64,000 nucleotides of DNA from Kibdelosporangium banguiense (GCF_017876405.1 NZ_JAGINW010000001.1:7949203-8013202), one strand, 5' to 3'; counted from the first letter of the stretch, positions 16,661 through 26,091 are shown. Notes: generated by a model from the sequence alone, not told the origin. Numbers and translations: made by a program.

Positions 16661-17851
16661 TCAGGCACCTCCGGACGGGCTGCCGAGCCGGTCACGCACC
16701 ATGCGGCTCTGTTCGCCACCGGTACCTGCCGAGTCGAACGGCGACACCAGGACGAGCGACGCGGCACCTCGCGCCCACTGGTCCTCGCTCCACGGCTCGA
16801 CCACGACCGGGAGCTCGCGACGCGCCGGAAGCAACCGCTTACGCAGCGTGGCCTCGAAGCCTGGCTGCCAGAACTCCCACGCGTCAACGCCTTCACCCAT
16901 CAGCACCACCACCTCCGGGTCGACGGTGTGCACCACACCGGCCAGTGTCCGGCCGAGCAGCCGCCCGGCCTGGGCGTACACCTCGCGTGCGGCCTGGTCA
17001 CCGTCCCGCGCGGCCTTGAGCAATGTGGACAGCCGGCCGCGCGGGCCGACGACTCCACTGGCACGGGCCGCGCTCAACAGGCCGGTCGAGCCGATGTACG
17101 CCTCCAGGCAGCCCACCGCGCCGCAGCCACAGCGAGGGCCGTCGTCGGTCAGCGGGATGTGCCCGATCTCGCCGGCGCCACCGGCCGCGCCCCGATAGAT
17201 GGCGCCGTCGATGACGATGCCGCAGCCGACTCCACGTCCGATCGTCACCACCAAGTACGACGAGTGCTCGCGGCCGACACCGTAAAGCCGTTCCGCCGCA
17301 GCGAGAGTGTTCACGTCGTTGTCCACCAGCACCGGCACACCGAGCCGGTCACGCAACCGCTGCCCCAGCTTCATGTCGTGCCAGCCGAGCGTTGGCGCGT
17401 CGACGATCCCGGATGCCTGTGCATCCACCGAACCAGGAACCCCGACGCCGACGCCCAACACCGAGTCGTCGAGTACGGTCGCCAGGATGTCGCCGACCGA
17501 CGCCGGGTCACGCGGGTCGAACGGGTGCACTGTGGACGTTCGGACCGATCCGTCCAGCTCGACCGTCACCAGCGCCACGTGGTCGGCCGTGACCTTCGCG
17601 CCGATCGCCGCCCCGGTCCGGGCCACCAGACCCAGCAGCCGGGCAGGCCGCCCGCCGCGAGACGGGACCGATGCCAGTTCCTCGACCAGTCCGCGGGCCA
17701 GCATGTCCTTGATCACCTGGGTGATCGTGGCCGGGGAAAGTCCCAGGGAGCGGGCGATGTCCGCTCGTGCGGTCGGGCCCTGGGTGCCGAGCAGGCCCAG
17801 GATCCCCGCGGGCACCAGATCGCCCCGCGGGCTGGGGGAGACACTCGCCAC
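16661..17851 (-). CDS. ROK family transcriptional regulator, first gene of the sugar importer operon
   Basis: 396-aa ROK repressor: an N-terminal winged helix-turn-helix (about residues 12-75; LSPATITQVIKDML is the recognition region) and a sugar-kinase-like domain with VPGSVD, DNDVNTLAAAE, RGAAGGAGEIGHI and the zinc-site motif CGCGAVGCLEAYIG. Such proteins repress sugar-use genes until the sugar binds. Its stop overlaps the likely ATG of the MalF gene (TGATG), so it is translated with the importer and probably autoregulated. GTG start at 17851 has an AAGGGTGG ribosome binding site. A second ROK gene is divergent, 152 bases away. Confidence 0.9.
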   Translation of the reverse strand: MASVSPSPRGDLVPAGILGLLGTQGPTARADIARSLGLSPATITQVIKDMLARGLVEELASVPSRGGRPARLLGLVARTGAAIGAKVTADHVALVTVELDGSVRTSTVHPFDPRDPASVGDILATVLDDSVLGVGVGVPGSVDAQASGIVDAPTLGWHDMKLGQRLRDRLGVPVLVDNDVNTLAAAERLYGVGREHSSYLVVTIGRGVGCGIVIDGAIYRGAAGGAGEIGHIPLTDDGPRCGCGAVGCLEAYIGSTGLLSAARASGVVGPRGRLSTLLKAARDGDQAAREVYAQAGRLLGRTLAGVVHTVDPEVVVLMGEGVDAWEFWQPGFEATLRKRLLPARRELPVVVEPWSEDQWARGAASLVLVSPFDSAGTGGEQSRMVRDRLGSPSGGA

Positions 17852-17860
17852 TGAACCACC

Positions 17861-17883
17861 CTTACTTCAGGACTAAAGTTAGT
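17861..17883. promoter_or_regulatory. Probable ROK operator near the minus-strand operon start
   Basis: Contains ACTAAAGTTAGT (17872-17883), an inverted repeat of ACTAA/TTAGT, preceded by CTTACTTC at 17861-17868. TTAGT/ACTAA half sites are typical of ROK repressor operators in actinomycetes. It lies 10-32 bases upstream of the minus-strand ROK gene. The site assignment is by pattern only. Confidence 0.55.
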
Positions 17884-17974
17884 GGCAAATTAAGTCCAGA
17901 TGGACATCGTGTCAAGCTCGTCCGTTCGGCGGTGTCCGCACTCGGCGTTCGCCGGTTAGCGTTGATGCGACGGA

Positions 17975-17997
17975 CTTACTTCGGTGACCTTAGTAAG
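17975..17997. promoter_or_regulatory. Second probable ROK operator, overlapping the start region of the plus-strand ROK gene
   Basis: Inverted repeat CTTACT (17975-17980) and AGTAAG (17992-17997) with 11 bases between; CTTACTTC is identical to the copy at 17861-17868 near the other gene. The right arm runs into the ribosome binding site TAAGGTGG of the gene at 18004, so binding there would block transcription or translation start. The pattern suggests shared or cross regulation of the two divergent ROK genes. Confidence 0.5.
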
Positions 17998-18003
17998 GTG
18001 GCC

Positions 18004-19224
18004 ATGCAGCCGATACGTGCCGGAAGCAAGGCGTTGATCCGGGAGATCAACGCCGCCCTCGTGCTGGGCAGGCTGCGGACCCAGCCGTTGCAGTCCCGCA
18101 CTGACCTGGCCAGACACACCGGTTTGAGCCTGCCGACGATCTCCGAGATCGTCGCCGAACTGCTCGGGTCGGGGCTGATAGAGGAGCGCGCCACCGGCCG
18201 GTCCGGAGGCGGCCGTCGCCCGGTCCTGCTCGCGCTCAAGCCGGACGCAGGCTACGTCGTCGGCATCAAACTCACCGAGACACGTGTTATCGCAGTGCTT
18301 ACGGACCTGGAGGCGACGATCGTCGCGCAGGACGTGACGGCTGTTCCGGACGCGTCGGTCGAAGCCGTGGTCGATGCGGTCGCAGCCGCTGTGGCTCGAG
18401 TCCGCGTAGCTGCGCGCGACCGGCCGGTGTACGGCGTCGGGGTGGGGATGGCGGGCGTGGTCGACCGGGCCAGAGGGGTCGTGCGGCACGCGACGTACTC
18501 GGACTGGCACGACGTGGACCTCGCGGATCTGCTCATCGCCAGAACAGGCCTGCCAGTCGCGCTGGACAACGACGTGAACACGTTGGTGGCCAACGAGAAG
18601 TGGTTCGGCGCAGGCCGAGGCGTCGACGACGTGGCCGTGGTCAGTATCGGGCGCGGTGTCGGGCTCGGTCTCGTGCTGGACGGCCGGCTCTATCGCGGCG
18701 CGACAGGTGGCGCGGGCGAATTCGGCCACACCAAGGTGATCATCGATGGCCCGGAGTGCGCGTGCGGCGGCCGTGGCTGCCTGGAAGCGCTGATCGGCGA
18801 GCCGGCGCTGCGGGCGCAGGCGTCCACTGTGCTCGGCCGGACGGTCGACCTCGATGAGGCCGCAACCGTTGCCCGGCAGGGAAACGCGGAAGTACGGGAG
18901 ATCTTCCGGGCAGCGGGCAGGCTGCTCGGCACGGCGGTTGGCAATCTGGTCAACCTGCTGAACCCGAAGCTGGTCGTCCTGGCCGGCGAAGGCACGAGGG
19001 TCAGCGACCTGTTGCGGGCGGAGTTCGATCTGGCCCTGTCGCTGGCGGTGTTCGACGGTCTCCAGCACGATCTGGAAACCGTGGTGGACACCTGGGACGA
19101 CGAGGCATGGGCGCAGGGTGCCGCCGGGCTGTTCCTGGGTGAGCTGTTCCAGCCGAATCTCCGGCCGGACGAGGCCGGGCGGCCTTCGCTCACCGCACGC
19201 AAAGCAGTGCCGGCGGCTGAATAA
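18004..19224 (+). CDS. ROK family transcriptional regulator, divergent, upstream of the secreted GH31 genes
   Basis: 406-aa ROK repressor. The winged helix-turn-helix spans about residues 20-85 (RTDLARHTGLSLPTISEIV), and the kinase-like ligand domain shows GVGMAGVVD, DNDVNTLVANE, RGATGGAGEFGHT and zinc motif CACGGRGCLEALIG. The ATG at 18004 is chosen over longer frames because TAAGGTGG precedes it and the domain starts there. A secreted GH31 gene begins 33 bases after its stop, so it probably controls that pair of extracellular enzymes and itself. It is a paralogue of the minus-strand ROK gene; two repressors may let import and extracellular processing respond to different sugars. Confidence 0.9.
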   Translation: MQPIRAGSKALIREINAALVLGRLRTQPLQSRTDLARHTGLSLPTISEIVAELLGSGLIEERATGRSGGGRRPVLLALKPDAGYVVGIKLTETRVIAVLTDLEATIVAQDVTAVPDASVEAVVDAVAAAVARVRVAARDRPVYGVGVGMAGVVDRARGVVRHATYSDWHDVDLADLLIARTGLPVALDNDVNTLVANEKWFGAGRGVDDVAVVSIGRGVGLGLVLDGRLYRGATGGAGEFGHTKVIIDGPECACGGRGCLEALIGEPALRAQASTVLGRTVDLDEAATVARQGNAEVREIFRAAGRLLGTAVGNLVNLLNPKLVVLAGEGTRVSDLLRAEFDLALSLAVFDGLQHDLETVVDTWDDEAWAQGAAGLFLGELFQPNLRPDEAGRPSLTARKAVPAAE

Positions 19225-19257
19225 CCCGGCGACGGTGCCGGGAGAAGAACGGGGTCG

Positions 19258-22200
19258 ATGATGGTAAAACGCTGGCCGGCCAGGGTGTTTCTGGCTGTGG
19301 CCATTCTTGTGCTCGGTGTGGTCACCGCGCCGGTGGCATCAGCCGGGGTGTTGAACGGCGTCTATCACGCGCCGTACGGCTTCGACGAGTTGTACGGCAC
19401 GCAGGCGACCGAGCGGGCACCCCGCGATCCGGTGGCCGGCCAGAACGTCGTACTGAAGGCCACCACCTGGCCGGTCTCCTCAGGACAGACGTTGTGGATC
19501 ACATGGACGAAGAACGGTGTCAACCAGACCCCGATCGGCGCTTCCTGGGACTACAACAGCGGCAACAACACGTACTGGGCGCTGTCGATGGGCAGTTTCG
19601 CGCGTGGCGACCAGATCACGTACACCGTGCGCGCCAATGTGGACGGTACTGGCGAACGGACCATCGGCCCGTTCTCGTTCGCGGTCACGTCGTGGAGCGG
19701 GCCGTCGAACGTCACGGGGTTCGTCAACAACGGCACCTCCGTGGACGTGACCACCGGTGACACCGCGGGCAGCTTCACTCCGAAGATCCGGTTCGCCTTC
19801 CCTGCAGTGGACCGCTTCCGCACGCAGATTGCCCCTAGCGGCAACGGATTGAACATCACTGGCTCTTCTGCGTACACTGTCACCGACAGTGCGGGCACAC
19901 TCACGCTCGCGACCACCGGCGTCCAAGTGAAGATCCAGAAGTCCCCTTATCGTGCCGCGGTGTACAAAGCGGACGGCACCACGCTGATCGCACGTCAATA
20001 CGACCCGGCGACGTTCCGCAACATCGGTTGGCTGAGCGACGGCGCCACGACCGTCACCAAGATCGAGGACCACTGGTACACCCCGGCCGGTGAGCGATTC
20101 GAGGGCTTCGGCGAGCGCTACGACTACCTCGACCAGCGTGGCAAAGACGTGCACAACTACGTCTACAACCAGTACCAGGACCAGGGCGCGAACCACCGGA
20201 CGTACCTGTCGGTGCCGTTCTTCACCAACTCGGCGGGCTACGGCGTGTACCTGCCGAGCACTCGCTACTCGGTCTTCAACCTGGCAACGCACCTGCCGGA
20301 CATGGCCGGGTTCACTGTGGACACATCCGGTGCGCTGAGCTCCACCGCCGACTACTACTTCTACACCGGTAGCCGTGCAGAAGTTCTCGACAAGTACACC
20401 GCGACCACCGCGCGTCCCAAGCTACCGCCGAAGTGGGCGTTCGGCCTGTGGATGTCGGCCAACGAGTGGAACACCCAGTCCGAGGTGATGACCGAGCTGG
20501 CGAACGTCACCAACCACAACATCCCGACCTCGGCCATCGTGCTGGAGCAGTGGAGTGACGAGGCCACGTTCTACCTGTGGCACGGCGCGACCTACACGCC
20601 GAAACCCGGCGGCCAGGCATTGTCCTATTCGGATCTCACCTTCCCCTCGGGTACGGCTTGGTCGAACCCGAAGGCCATGGTCACCGCGGCGCACAACCAG
20701 AATGTCAAGGTCGTACTGTGGCAGATCCCGGTGCTGAAGCAGAACTTCGACACCAACCCACCGACTGCACCGCAGCAGCACGTCAACGACCGTGACTACG
20801 CCACCGCGCAGGGCTACGTGCTCGGCGACGGGGCGGGCGGTCCGTATCGGGTCCCAACTGGACAGTGGTTCGGCGACAGCACGGTGCCGGACTTCACCAA
20901 GACCGCGGCCACGAACTGGTGGATGAGCAAGCGGGCGTACCTGCTCGACGACGTCGGCATCGACGGGTTCAAGACCGATGGCAGCGAGGCTGTCTTCGGC
21001 CGTAACGTGACCGCGGGCGATGGCCGCAAGGGCGACGAGATGCACAATGCGTACCCAAACTCGTACACGGGTGCGTACAACACGTACATCGACTCGAAGA
21101 CCGGCGGCAAGGGCGTGCAGTTCAGCCGCGCGGGCACCTCAGGCGCGCAGGCCAACTCGATCTTCTGGGCGGGTGACCAGGCGTCGACATTCGGCGCGTT
21201 CCAGGAGGCCATACGGGCCGGCATCAGCGCAGGTCAGTCCGGTGTCCCGTTCTGGGCGTGGGATCTGGCCGGGTTCACCGGCAGTTTCCCCAGCTCGGAG
21301 CTGTATCTGAGGTCGACCGCGATGGCCACGTTCTCGCCGGTCATGCAGTACCACTCGGAGAAGGCGAGCCCGTCGCCATCAGAGGCCCGTACGCCGTGGA
21401 ACGTGCAGGCCCGCACCGGCGACTCGAGTGTCATCCCGACGTTCCGCAAGTTCGCCAACGTCCGGATGAACCTGATCCCGTACCTCTACACCGAGGGCCG
21501 CAACTCCTCGAACACCGGCCTGCCGATGATGCAGGCCATGGGCATCCAGTACGGCTCGGACGCCACGGCCGCCGCGCAGGACCAGCAGTACATGTTCGGC
21601 CGTCAACTGCTCGTCGCTCCGATCACCAGCCAGGGCGCCACGTCGAAAAACGTGTATCTGCCCGCTGGTGAGTGGTACGACTTCTGGAACGGTGGCCGCG
21701 CTCAGGGACCGGGCACGAAGTCGTACACCGCCGGAACAGACTCGATTCCGGTGTACGCCAAGGCGGGCGCGATCGTCCCGCTGAACCTCAACGCCGGTTA
21801 CGAGCTCGGCGGGAACATCAGCAACAGCGTCACCAGCTACCAGAACCTGGTATTCCGGATCTACCCGTCCGGCACGTCGAGCTACGACTACTTCGAGGAC
21901 TCGGCCAACGCGACCAGGACGATCACCTCGACCGAGTCGTTCGGCACGCATACCGCGACAGTGAGTGTGCCGCCGCTGACGACCACATCGACGCTGCAGG
22001 TCGCGTCGACCAAGCCGACCTCGGTGACCAGGGGCGGCACAGCGCTGACCCAGCAAGCTTCGGTGGCCGCGCTCTCCTCGGCGGCCGAGGGCTGGTACTG
22101 GGATCCGGCGCAGCAGTTGACGTACGTGAAGCTGGCGAGCAGTGCGTCGGCGCGTTCCGTTGTGCTCAACGGAGTCGACAAGGCCGCGTACGAGGCCGAG

Positions 22201-22563
22201 TTCGGCAACAACACCGGCGTATCGACGAACACCAACCACCCTGGCTACACCGGCACGGGATTCGTCGATGGCTTCACCGCGACCGGCAGCTCGGTGAGCG
22301 TGGACGTCAACAGCGTGAGTGGTTCACACAACCTGAAGTTCCGCTACGCCAACGGCTCCGGCGCGTCCGCGACCCGAACGGTCTATGTGGATGGTGTGTC
22401 GGCAGGGACGATCTCGTTGCCTGCGACAGCGAACTGGGATACGTGGGGCACGGCTTCGCTGACAGTCTCGCTGACAGCAGGGAAACACGCGATCCGGTTG
22501 TCGTACGACTCCGGGAACACCGGCGCTATCAACCTCGACAATGTGACGGTGGCCAGGCCATGA
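19258..22563 (+). CDS. Secreted GH31 enzyme with C-terminal CBM35 domain (alpha-glucosidase or glycosyltransferase type)
   Basis: 1101 aa with a Sec signal peptide (about residues 1-30, ending near PVASAG). An N-terminal sandwich contains a module with SGQTLWITWTKNG; the GH31 barrel has D574 in FKTDGSE as nucleophile and D640 in WAGDQAS as acid/base. A DUF5110-like sandwich follows, and the last ~125 residues (from AYEAEFGNNTG) form a CBM35 domain. Secreted GH31 enzymes of this build include 6-alpha-glucosyltransferases and 3-alpha-isomaltosyltransferases that make cyclic alternating oligosaccharides from starch, so transglycosylation is a serious alternative to plain hydrolysis. GGAGAAG precedes the ATG; the stop overlaps the next start. 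Confidence 0.9.
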   Translation: MMVKRWPARVFLAVAILVLGVVTAPVASAGVLNGVYHAPYGFDELYGTQATERAPRDPVAGQNVVLKATTWPVSSGQTLWITWTKNGVNQTPIGASWDYNSGNNTYWALSMGSFARGDQITYTVRANVDGTGERTIGPFSFAVTSWSGPSNVTGFVNNGTSVDVTTGDTAGSFTPKIRFAFPAVDRFRTQIAPSGNGLNITGSSAYTVTDSAGTLTLATTGVQVKIQKSPYRAAVYKADGTTLIARQYDPATFRNIGWLSDGATTVTKIEDHWYTPAGERFEGFGERYDYLDQRGKDVHNYVYNQYQDQGANHRTYLSVPFFTNSAGYGVYLPSTRYSVFNLATHLPDMAGFTVDTSGALSSTADYYFYTGSRAEVLDKYTATTARPKLPPKWAFGLWMSANEWNTQSEVMTELANVTNHNIPTSAIVLEQWSDEATFYLWHGATYTPKPGGQALSYSDLTFPSGTAWSNPKAMVTAAHNQNVKVVLWQIPVLKQNFDTNPPTAPQQHVNDRDYATAQGYVLGDGAGGPYRVPTGQWFGDSTVPDFTKTAATNWWMSKRAYLLDDVGIDGFKTDGSEAVFGRNVTAGDGRKGDEMHNAYPNSYTGAYNTYIDSKTGGKGVQFSRAGTSGAQANSIFWAGDQASTFGAFQEAIRAGISAGQSGVPFWAWDLAGFTGSFPSSELYLRSTAMATFSPVMQYHSEKASPSPSEARTPWNVQARTGDSSVIPTFRKFANVRMNLIPYLYTEGRNSSNTGLPMMQAMGIQYGSDATAAAQDQQYMFGRQLLVAPITSQGATSKNVYLPAGEWYDFWNGGRAQGPGTKSYTAGTDSIPVYAKAGAIVPLNLNAGYELGGNISNSVTSYQNLVFRIYPSGTSSYDYFEDSANATRTITSTESFGTHTATVSVPPLTTTSTLQVASTKPTSVTRGGTALTQQASVAALSSAAEGWYWDPAQQLTYVKLASSASARSVVLNGVDKAAYEAEFGNNTGVSTNTNHPGYTGTGFVDGFTATGSSVSVDVNSVSGSHNLKFRYANGSGASATRTVYVDGVSAGTISLPATANWDTWGTASLTVSLTAGKHAIRLSYDSGNTGAINLDNVTVARP

Positions 22564-25409
22564 GAAAACTATTGCTGACACTGCTGCTGGTGGCGAGCGG
22601 ACTGACCGCGCTCGTGCCGCAGGCTGTGGCCGCGGTGCAGCGCGTGCAGTTCACCGCAGGCGGCAACTATCTGGTCGTCGAGTTCCTCGACGACGATCTG
22701 GTCCACTTCGAGACGGGGACAGGCAGCGGGCCAGGCACCGGCTCGGCGCTGTTCACCACCCGCCAGGTGGCCAAGACCAGTTACCCGGGCCCGACCAGCC
22801 TCACCCAGAACGGCGGAATCCTCACCACACCTGGGATCCGCGTCGAGGTCAACACGTCGACGTTGTGCGCCACGGTGTACGACACCGTACCCAACCCGGA
22901 CCTTTTGCTGACCACACAGTGCCCGAGAAACCTGAACCAGGCGTGGAAAGGCCTGTCGTTCACGAAGTCGTCGATGCAGAACGCCTACGGCCTCGGCGAA
23001 CAGTTCTTCATGGGCGGCAGCGCGGACGGCGACTGGGTCGGCCGCACCCGTACACCAGGCGGAACCTACGGAAACGCCATGGTGTACGACACGGACAACG
23101 GTCCTGTTGGCAATGCGCAGATCCCTGTGCTGCTCGCGGTCGGTGCCAACAATGCGAACTACGGCTTGTTCGTCGACCAGGTGTACAAACAGGAATGGAA
23201 CCTCACCGGCGACCCGTGGACCATGGACACCTGGGGCGACCAGCTGCGGTGGTACGTGATGAGCGGCCCCAACCTGCCGGACCTGCGCAAGGACTACCTG
23301 GAGCTGACCGGCCGCGCGCCCGTGCCGCCGAAGAAGGCCTTCGGCCTGTGGATGTCGGAGTTCGGCTACGACAACTGGTCCGAAGTGGACTCCACCCTGT
23401 CCTCGCTGCGGGCCGACCAGTTCCCGACCGACGGCGTGATGCTGGACGTGAACTGGTTCGGCGGGGTGACAGCGGGGTCGGACAACACCCGGATGGGCAC
23501 CCTGAGCTGGGACACCACCAACTTCCCGAATCCGGCGGCGAAGATAGCCTCGCTGGCCTCGGCCAACGGGGTCGGCGTGATCCCGATCGAGGAGTCCTAC
23601 ATCGGCAAGAACCAGCCGCAGCACGCGGACATGGCCGCCAACGGGTATCTCGTGCGTGCGGGCTGTTCGACGTGCGCGCCGGTGTACCTGACCGGCAACG
23701 ACTGGTGGGGCCGTGGCGGCATGATCGACTGGACCCAGCAGGCGGCCGGCGCGAGGTGGCACAACAACCAGCGCGATCACCTGGTCGACGAGGGCGTCAC
23801 CGGCCACTGGCTGGACCTCGGCGAGCCAGAGATGTACGACAGCAACGACTGGACTGCGGGTGTACTACCTGGCAAGCACGCCCACGCCGACTACCACAAC
23901 ATGTACAACCTGGAGTGGGCGCTGTCGATCGCGAAGGGCTACACGGACAACGCCGAGACCAAACGGCCGTTCCTGCTCGCCCGGTCCGGTGCCGGTGGCA
24001 TCCAGCGGACCGGCGCGGCGATCTGGTCAGGTGACATCGGGTCGAAACTGACCGCGCTCGCCTCGCAGCAGAACACCCAGATGCACATGTCGATGTCCGG
24101 CATCGACTACTACGGCTCGGACATCGGCGGGTTCCGCCGGGAGATGCTGAACTCGGACCTGGACGAGCTGTACACGCAGTGGTTCGCCAACTCGGCCTGG
24201 TTCGACGTGCCGGTGCGTCCGCACACCGAGAACCTGTGCAACTGCCTGGAGACGGCGCCCGACAGCATCGGCAACGTGGCCAGCAACCGGGCGAACCTGG
24301 CCCGCAGGTACGAGTTGACGCCGTACTACTATTCGTTGGCGCACAAGGCGTACACGGATGGCGACCCACTCGTGCCACCGCTGGTCTACAACTACCAGAA
24401 CGACCCCAACGTCCGCGAGATCGGCCACGAGAAGATGATCGGCCGTGACCTGCTCGTCGGGGTTGTCGCGGGCGCGGGACAACGCTCACGCAACATGTAC
24501 CTTCCCACCGGCACTTGGTGGGACTACCACACGAACACCCAGATCGTCTCAACAGGACAATGGGTGAACGACGTACCGTTGTGGCGCAACGGGAACTTCA
24601 CCCTTCCCACGTACGCCCGAGCCGGAGCGATCCTGCCGAAGATGCACGTGGACGGCCAGACCATGAACGTGACCGGCAAACGAGCCGACAACTCGACTCG
24701 GGGCGAACTGGTGGTACGGGTGTACGCGGACCCGATGGCGTCCAACTTCACCCTGGCCGAAGACGACGGCGCGACAACCGGCTACCAGAGCGGTTCGAAG
24801 CGCACAACCCTGCTGAGCCAGCAACGCTCCGGCTCGACAGCAACAGTCTCGGTCGCCGCGTCGTCCGGGACTTACACGGGTGCACCGTCATCGCGGTCGA
24901 ACGTGGTCGAGTTGGTGACAGACACCCAGGCTTCCGCAGTGACGCTTGGTGGCGTGGCACTGACGCAGTACCCGACGAAGGCAGCGTTCGACGCGGCCGG
25001 CTCCGGCTGGTACAACGCGGGCGGCAACCTGGTCGTGGCGAAGTCGGCATCAGTGGCGGTGACGTCAGCCAAGACGTTCCAGTTCACCCTCGGCCAGGCC
25101 CCAGTGTCCGCGACCTTCACCTGCAACAACGGCACAACAACGCCAGGCCAATCGGTATACGCCGTCGGCAGCACACCCCAGCTGGGCCAATGGTCGGTAG
25201 CGAGCGCGGTCAAGCTGTCGCCGACCGCCTACCCAACCTGGACAGGCACAGTGACCGCATTGCCACCCAACACCACAGTGGAGTGGAAGTGCGTGAAACG
25301 CCAGGAAGCCGGCTACCCAGGCACAGCAGACGCCTGGCAACCCGGCGCCAACTCGACATTCAGCACCCCAGCATCAGGCGGCGGCACAACGACAACAGGA
25401 CAATTTTGA
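22560..25409 (+). CDS. Secreted GH31 enzyme with C-terminal CBM20 starch-binding domain
   Basis: 949 aa with a signal peptide (residues 1-25, LLLTLLLVASGLTALVPQ then AVA). The ATG at 22560 overlaps the previous stop (ATGA). The GH31 barrel shows FGLWMSEFGYDNW, D419 in WLDLGEPE as nucleophile and D492 in WSGDIGS as acid/base, so its subfamily differs from the neighbour (LDLGEPE versus FKTDGSE). The last ~100 residues (ATFTCNNGTT, GSTPQLGQW, WKCVKR) are a CBM20 domain, which binds starch or maltodextrin. With its coupled partner it probably forms a two-step extracellular alpha-glucan processing pair whose product is imported by the nearby ABC transporter. Confidence 0.9.
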   Translation: MRKLLLTLLLVASGLTALVPQAVAAVQRVQFTAGGNYLVVEFLDDDLVHFETGTGSGPGTGSALFTTRQVAKTSYPGPTSLTQNGGILTTPGIRVEVNTSTLCATVYDTVPNPDLLLTTQCPRNLNQAWKGLSFTKSSMQNAYGLGEQFFMGGSADGDWVGRTRTPGGTYGNAMVYDTDNGPVGNAQIPVLLAVGANNANYGLFVDQVYKQEWNLTGDPWTMDTWGDQLRWYVMSGPNLPDLRKDYLELTGRAPVPPKKAFGLWMSEFGYDNWSEVDSTLSSLRADQFPTDGVMLDVNWFGGVTAGSDNTRMGTLSWDTTNFPNPAAKIASLASANGVGVIPIEESYIGKNQPQHADMAANGYLVRAGCSTCAPVYLTGNDWWGRGGMIDWTQQAAGARWHNNQRDHLVDEGVTGHWLDLGEPEMYDSNDWTAGVLPGKHAHADYHNMYNLEWALSIAKGYTDNAETKRPFLLARSGAGGIQRTGAAIWSGDIGSKLTALASQQNTQMHMSMSGIDYYGSDIGGFRREMLNSDLDELYTQWFANSAWFDVPVRPHTENLCNCLETAPDSIGNVASNRANLARRYELTPYYYSLAHKAYTDGDPLVPPLVYNYQNDPNVREIGHEKMIGRDLLVGVVAGAGQRSRNMYLPTGTWWDYHTNTQIVSTGQWVNDVPLWRNGNFTLPTYARAGAILPKMHVDGQTMNVTGKRADNSTRGELVVRVYADPMASNFTLAEDDGATTGYQSGSKRTTLLSQQRSGSTATVSVAASSGTYTGAPSSRSNVVELVTDTQASAVTLGGVALTQYPTKAAFDAAGSGWYNAGGNLVVAKSASVAVTSAKTFQFTLGQAPVSATFTCNNGTTTPGQSVYAVGSTPQLGQWSVASAVKLSPTAYPTWTGTVTALPPNTTVEWKCVKRQEAGYPGTADAWQPGANSTFSTPASGGGTTTTGQF

Positions 25410-25465
25410 CCCGGCCCGCGATCTGGTTCTCTGCGCGCGTTGGACGGAACGCGTCGGCCGGCTGC

Positions 25466-25483
25466 TCGCCGAGGTTTCGGCGA
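25466..25483. terminator. Small hairpin between convergent genes
   Basis: TCGCCGA and TCGGCGA form a perfect 7-bp stem with a 4-base loop, midway between the stops of the GH31 gene and the convergent isomerase gene. It could serve both transcripts. It has no T tract and is short, so support is modest. Confidence 0.4.
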
Positions 25484-25503
25484 CGATTACCCCGGCATGA
25501 TGC

Positions 25504-26091
25504 TCAGAGCCAGCGGCCGAGGTCGGGGGCGGTGGGGACGCGGCCTGTGAGCCAGGAGGCTAGGTCGGCGACTTGTCCGGCTGCGGCGTGTTTTCTGACT
25601 GCGTCCGTGGCCAGTGCGGTGAGGAAGTCCTGGGGCAGGTCGGTGAATGTGAGGCCGGTGTCGAGGTCGACGGCGTGGATGCAGACCTCGCGGGCGCGTA
25701 GCCACGGCACCTCGCTGGCGGGCACGGTGCGTCCCTGCGCGGTGATCACCGGCCGCTGCCAGGCCTCGTCGGTGAGTGCGTCCATGTCGTGTGCCAATGC
25801 CTCTGCGGATTCCAGAGCCAGCGCCCGTAGTTCGGACGCTGGGAGCTGGGCGCCGGACTCGATCTCGGCGTTGCGTTGTTCCGGACTGGCGTACATGCGG
25901 TGCTCGACGCCGGTGGCCGCCCAGGTCAGGAGGCGGCGCAGGGCTTGGGCGTTGAAGTGCACGTGGGCTACGAGGTGGGCGCGGGTCCAACCTGCGAGCA
26001 CAGTCGGCTCGGCGAACTGTGCGTCGGTGAGCTGGTCGACCTGGGTGAGCAGGAGCTTCGTGCCCGCCTCGGTCCACTGCCGGGCACTCAT
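25504..26091 (-). CDS. Maleylpyruvate isomerase, mycothiol-dependent type
   Basis: 195-aa protein of the MDMPI/DinB-like four-helix family: WTRAHLVAHVHFNAQALRRL supplies typical metal-site histidines, and the C-terminal AREVCIHAVDLDTGLTFTDLP region is characteristic. In actinobacteria this enzyme isomerises maleylpyruvate to fumarylpyruvate with mycothiol as cofactor. The ATG at 26091 overlaps the stop of the fumarylpyruvate hydrolase gene (ATGA), so it is the last gene of the gentisate operon. The neighbours leave little doubt about the substrate. Confidence 0.9.
   Translation of the reverse strand: MSARQWTEAGTKLLLTQVDQLTDAQFAEPTVLAGWTRAHLVAHVHFNAQALRRLLTWAATGVEHRMYASPEQRNAEIESGAQLPASELRALALESAEALAHDMDALTDEAWQRPVITAQGRTVPASEVPWLRAREVCIHAVDLDTGLTFTDLPQDFLTALATDAVRKHAAAGQVADLASWLTGRVPTAPDLGRWL

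Noticed and set aside
16472..17854. 460-codon plus-strand open frame across the MalF and ROK genes
   Set aside because: It is antisense to two confident coding genes with clear domain motifs; the frame is Arg/His/Gln-rich nonsense.
22569..23807. 412-codon minus-strand frame inside the CBM20 GH31 gene
   Set aside because: Shadow frame of a conserved enzyme; no domain motif.
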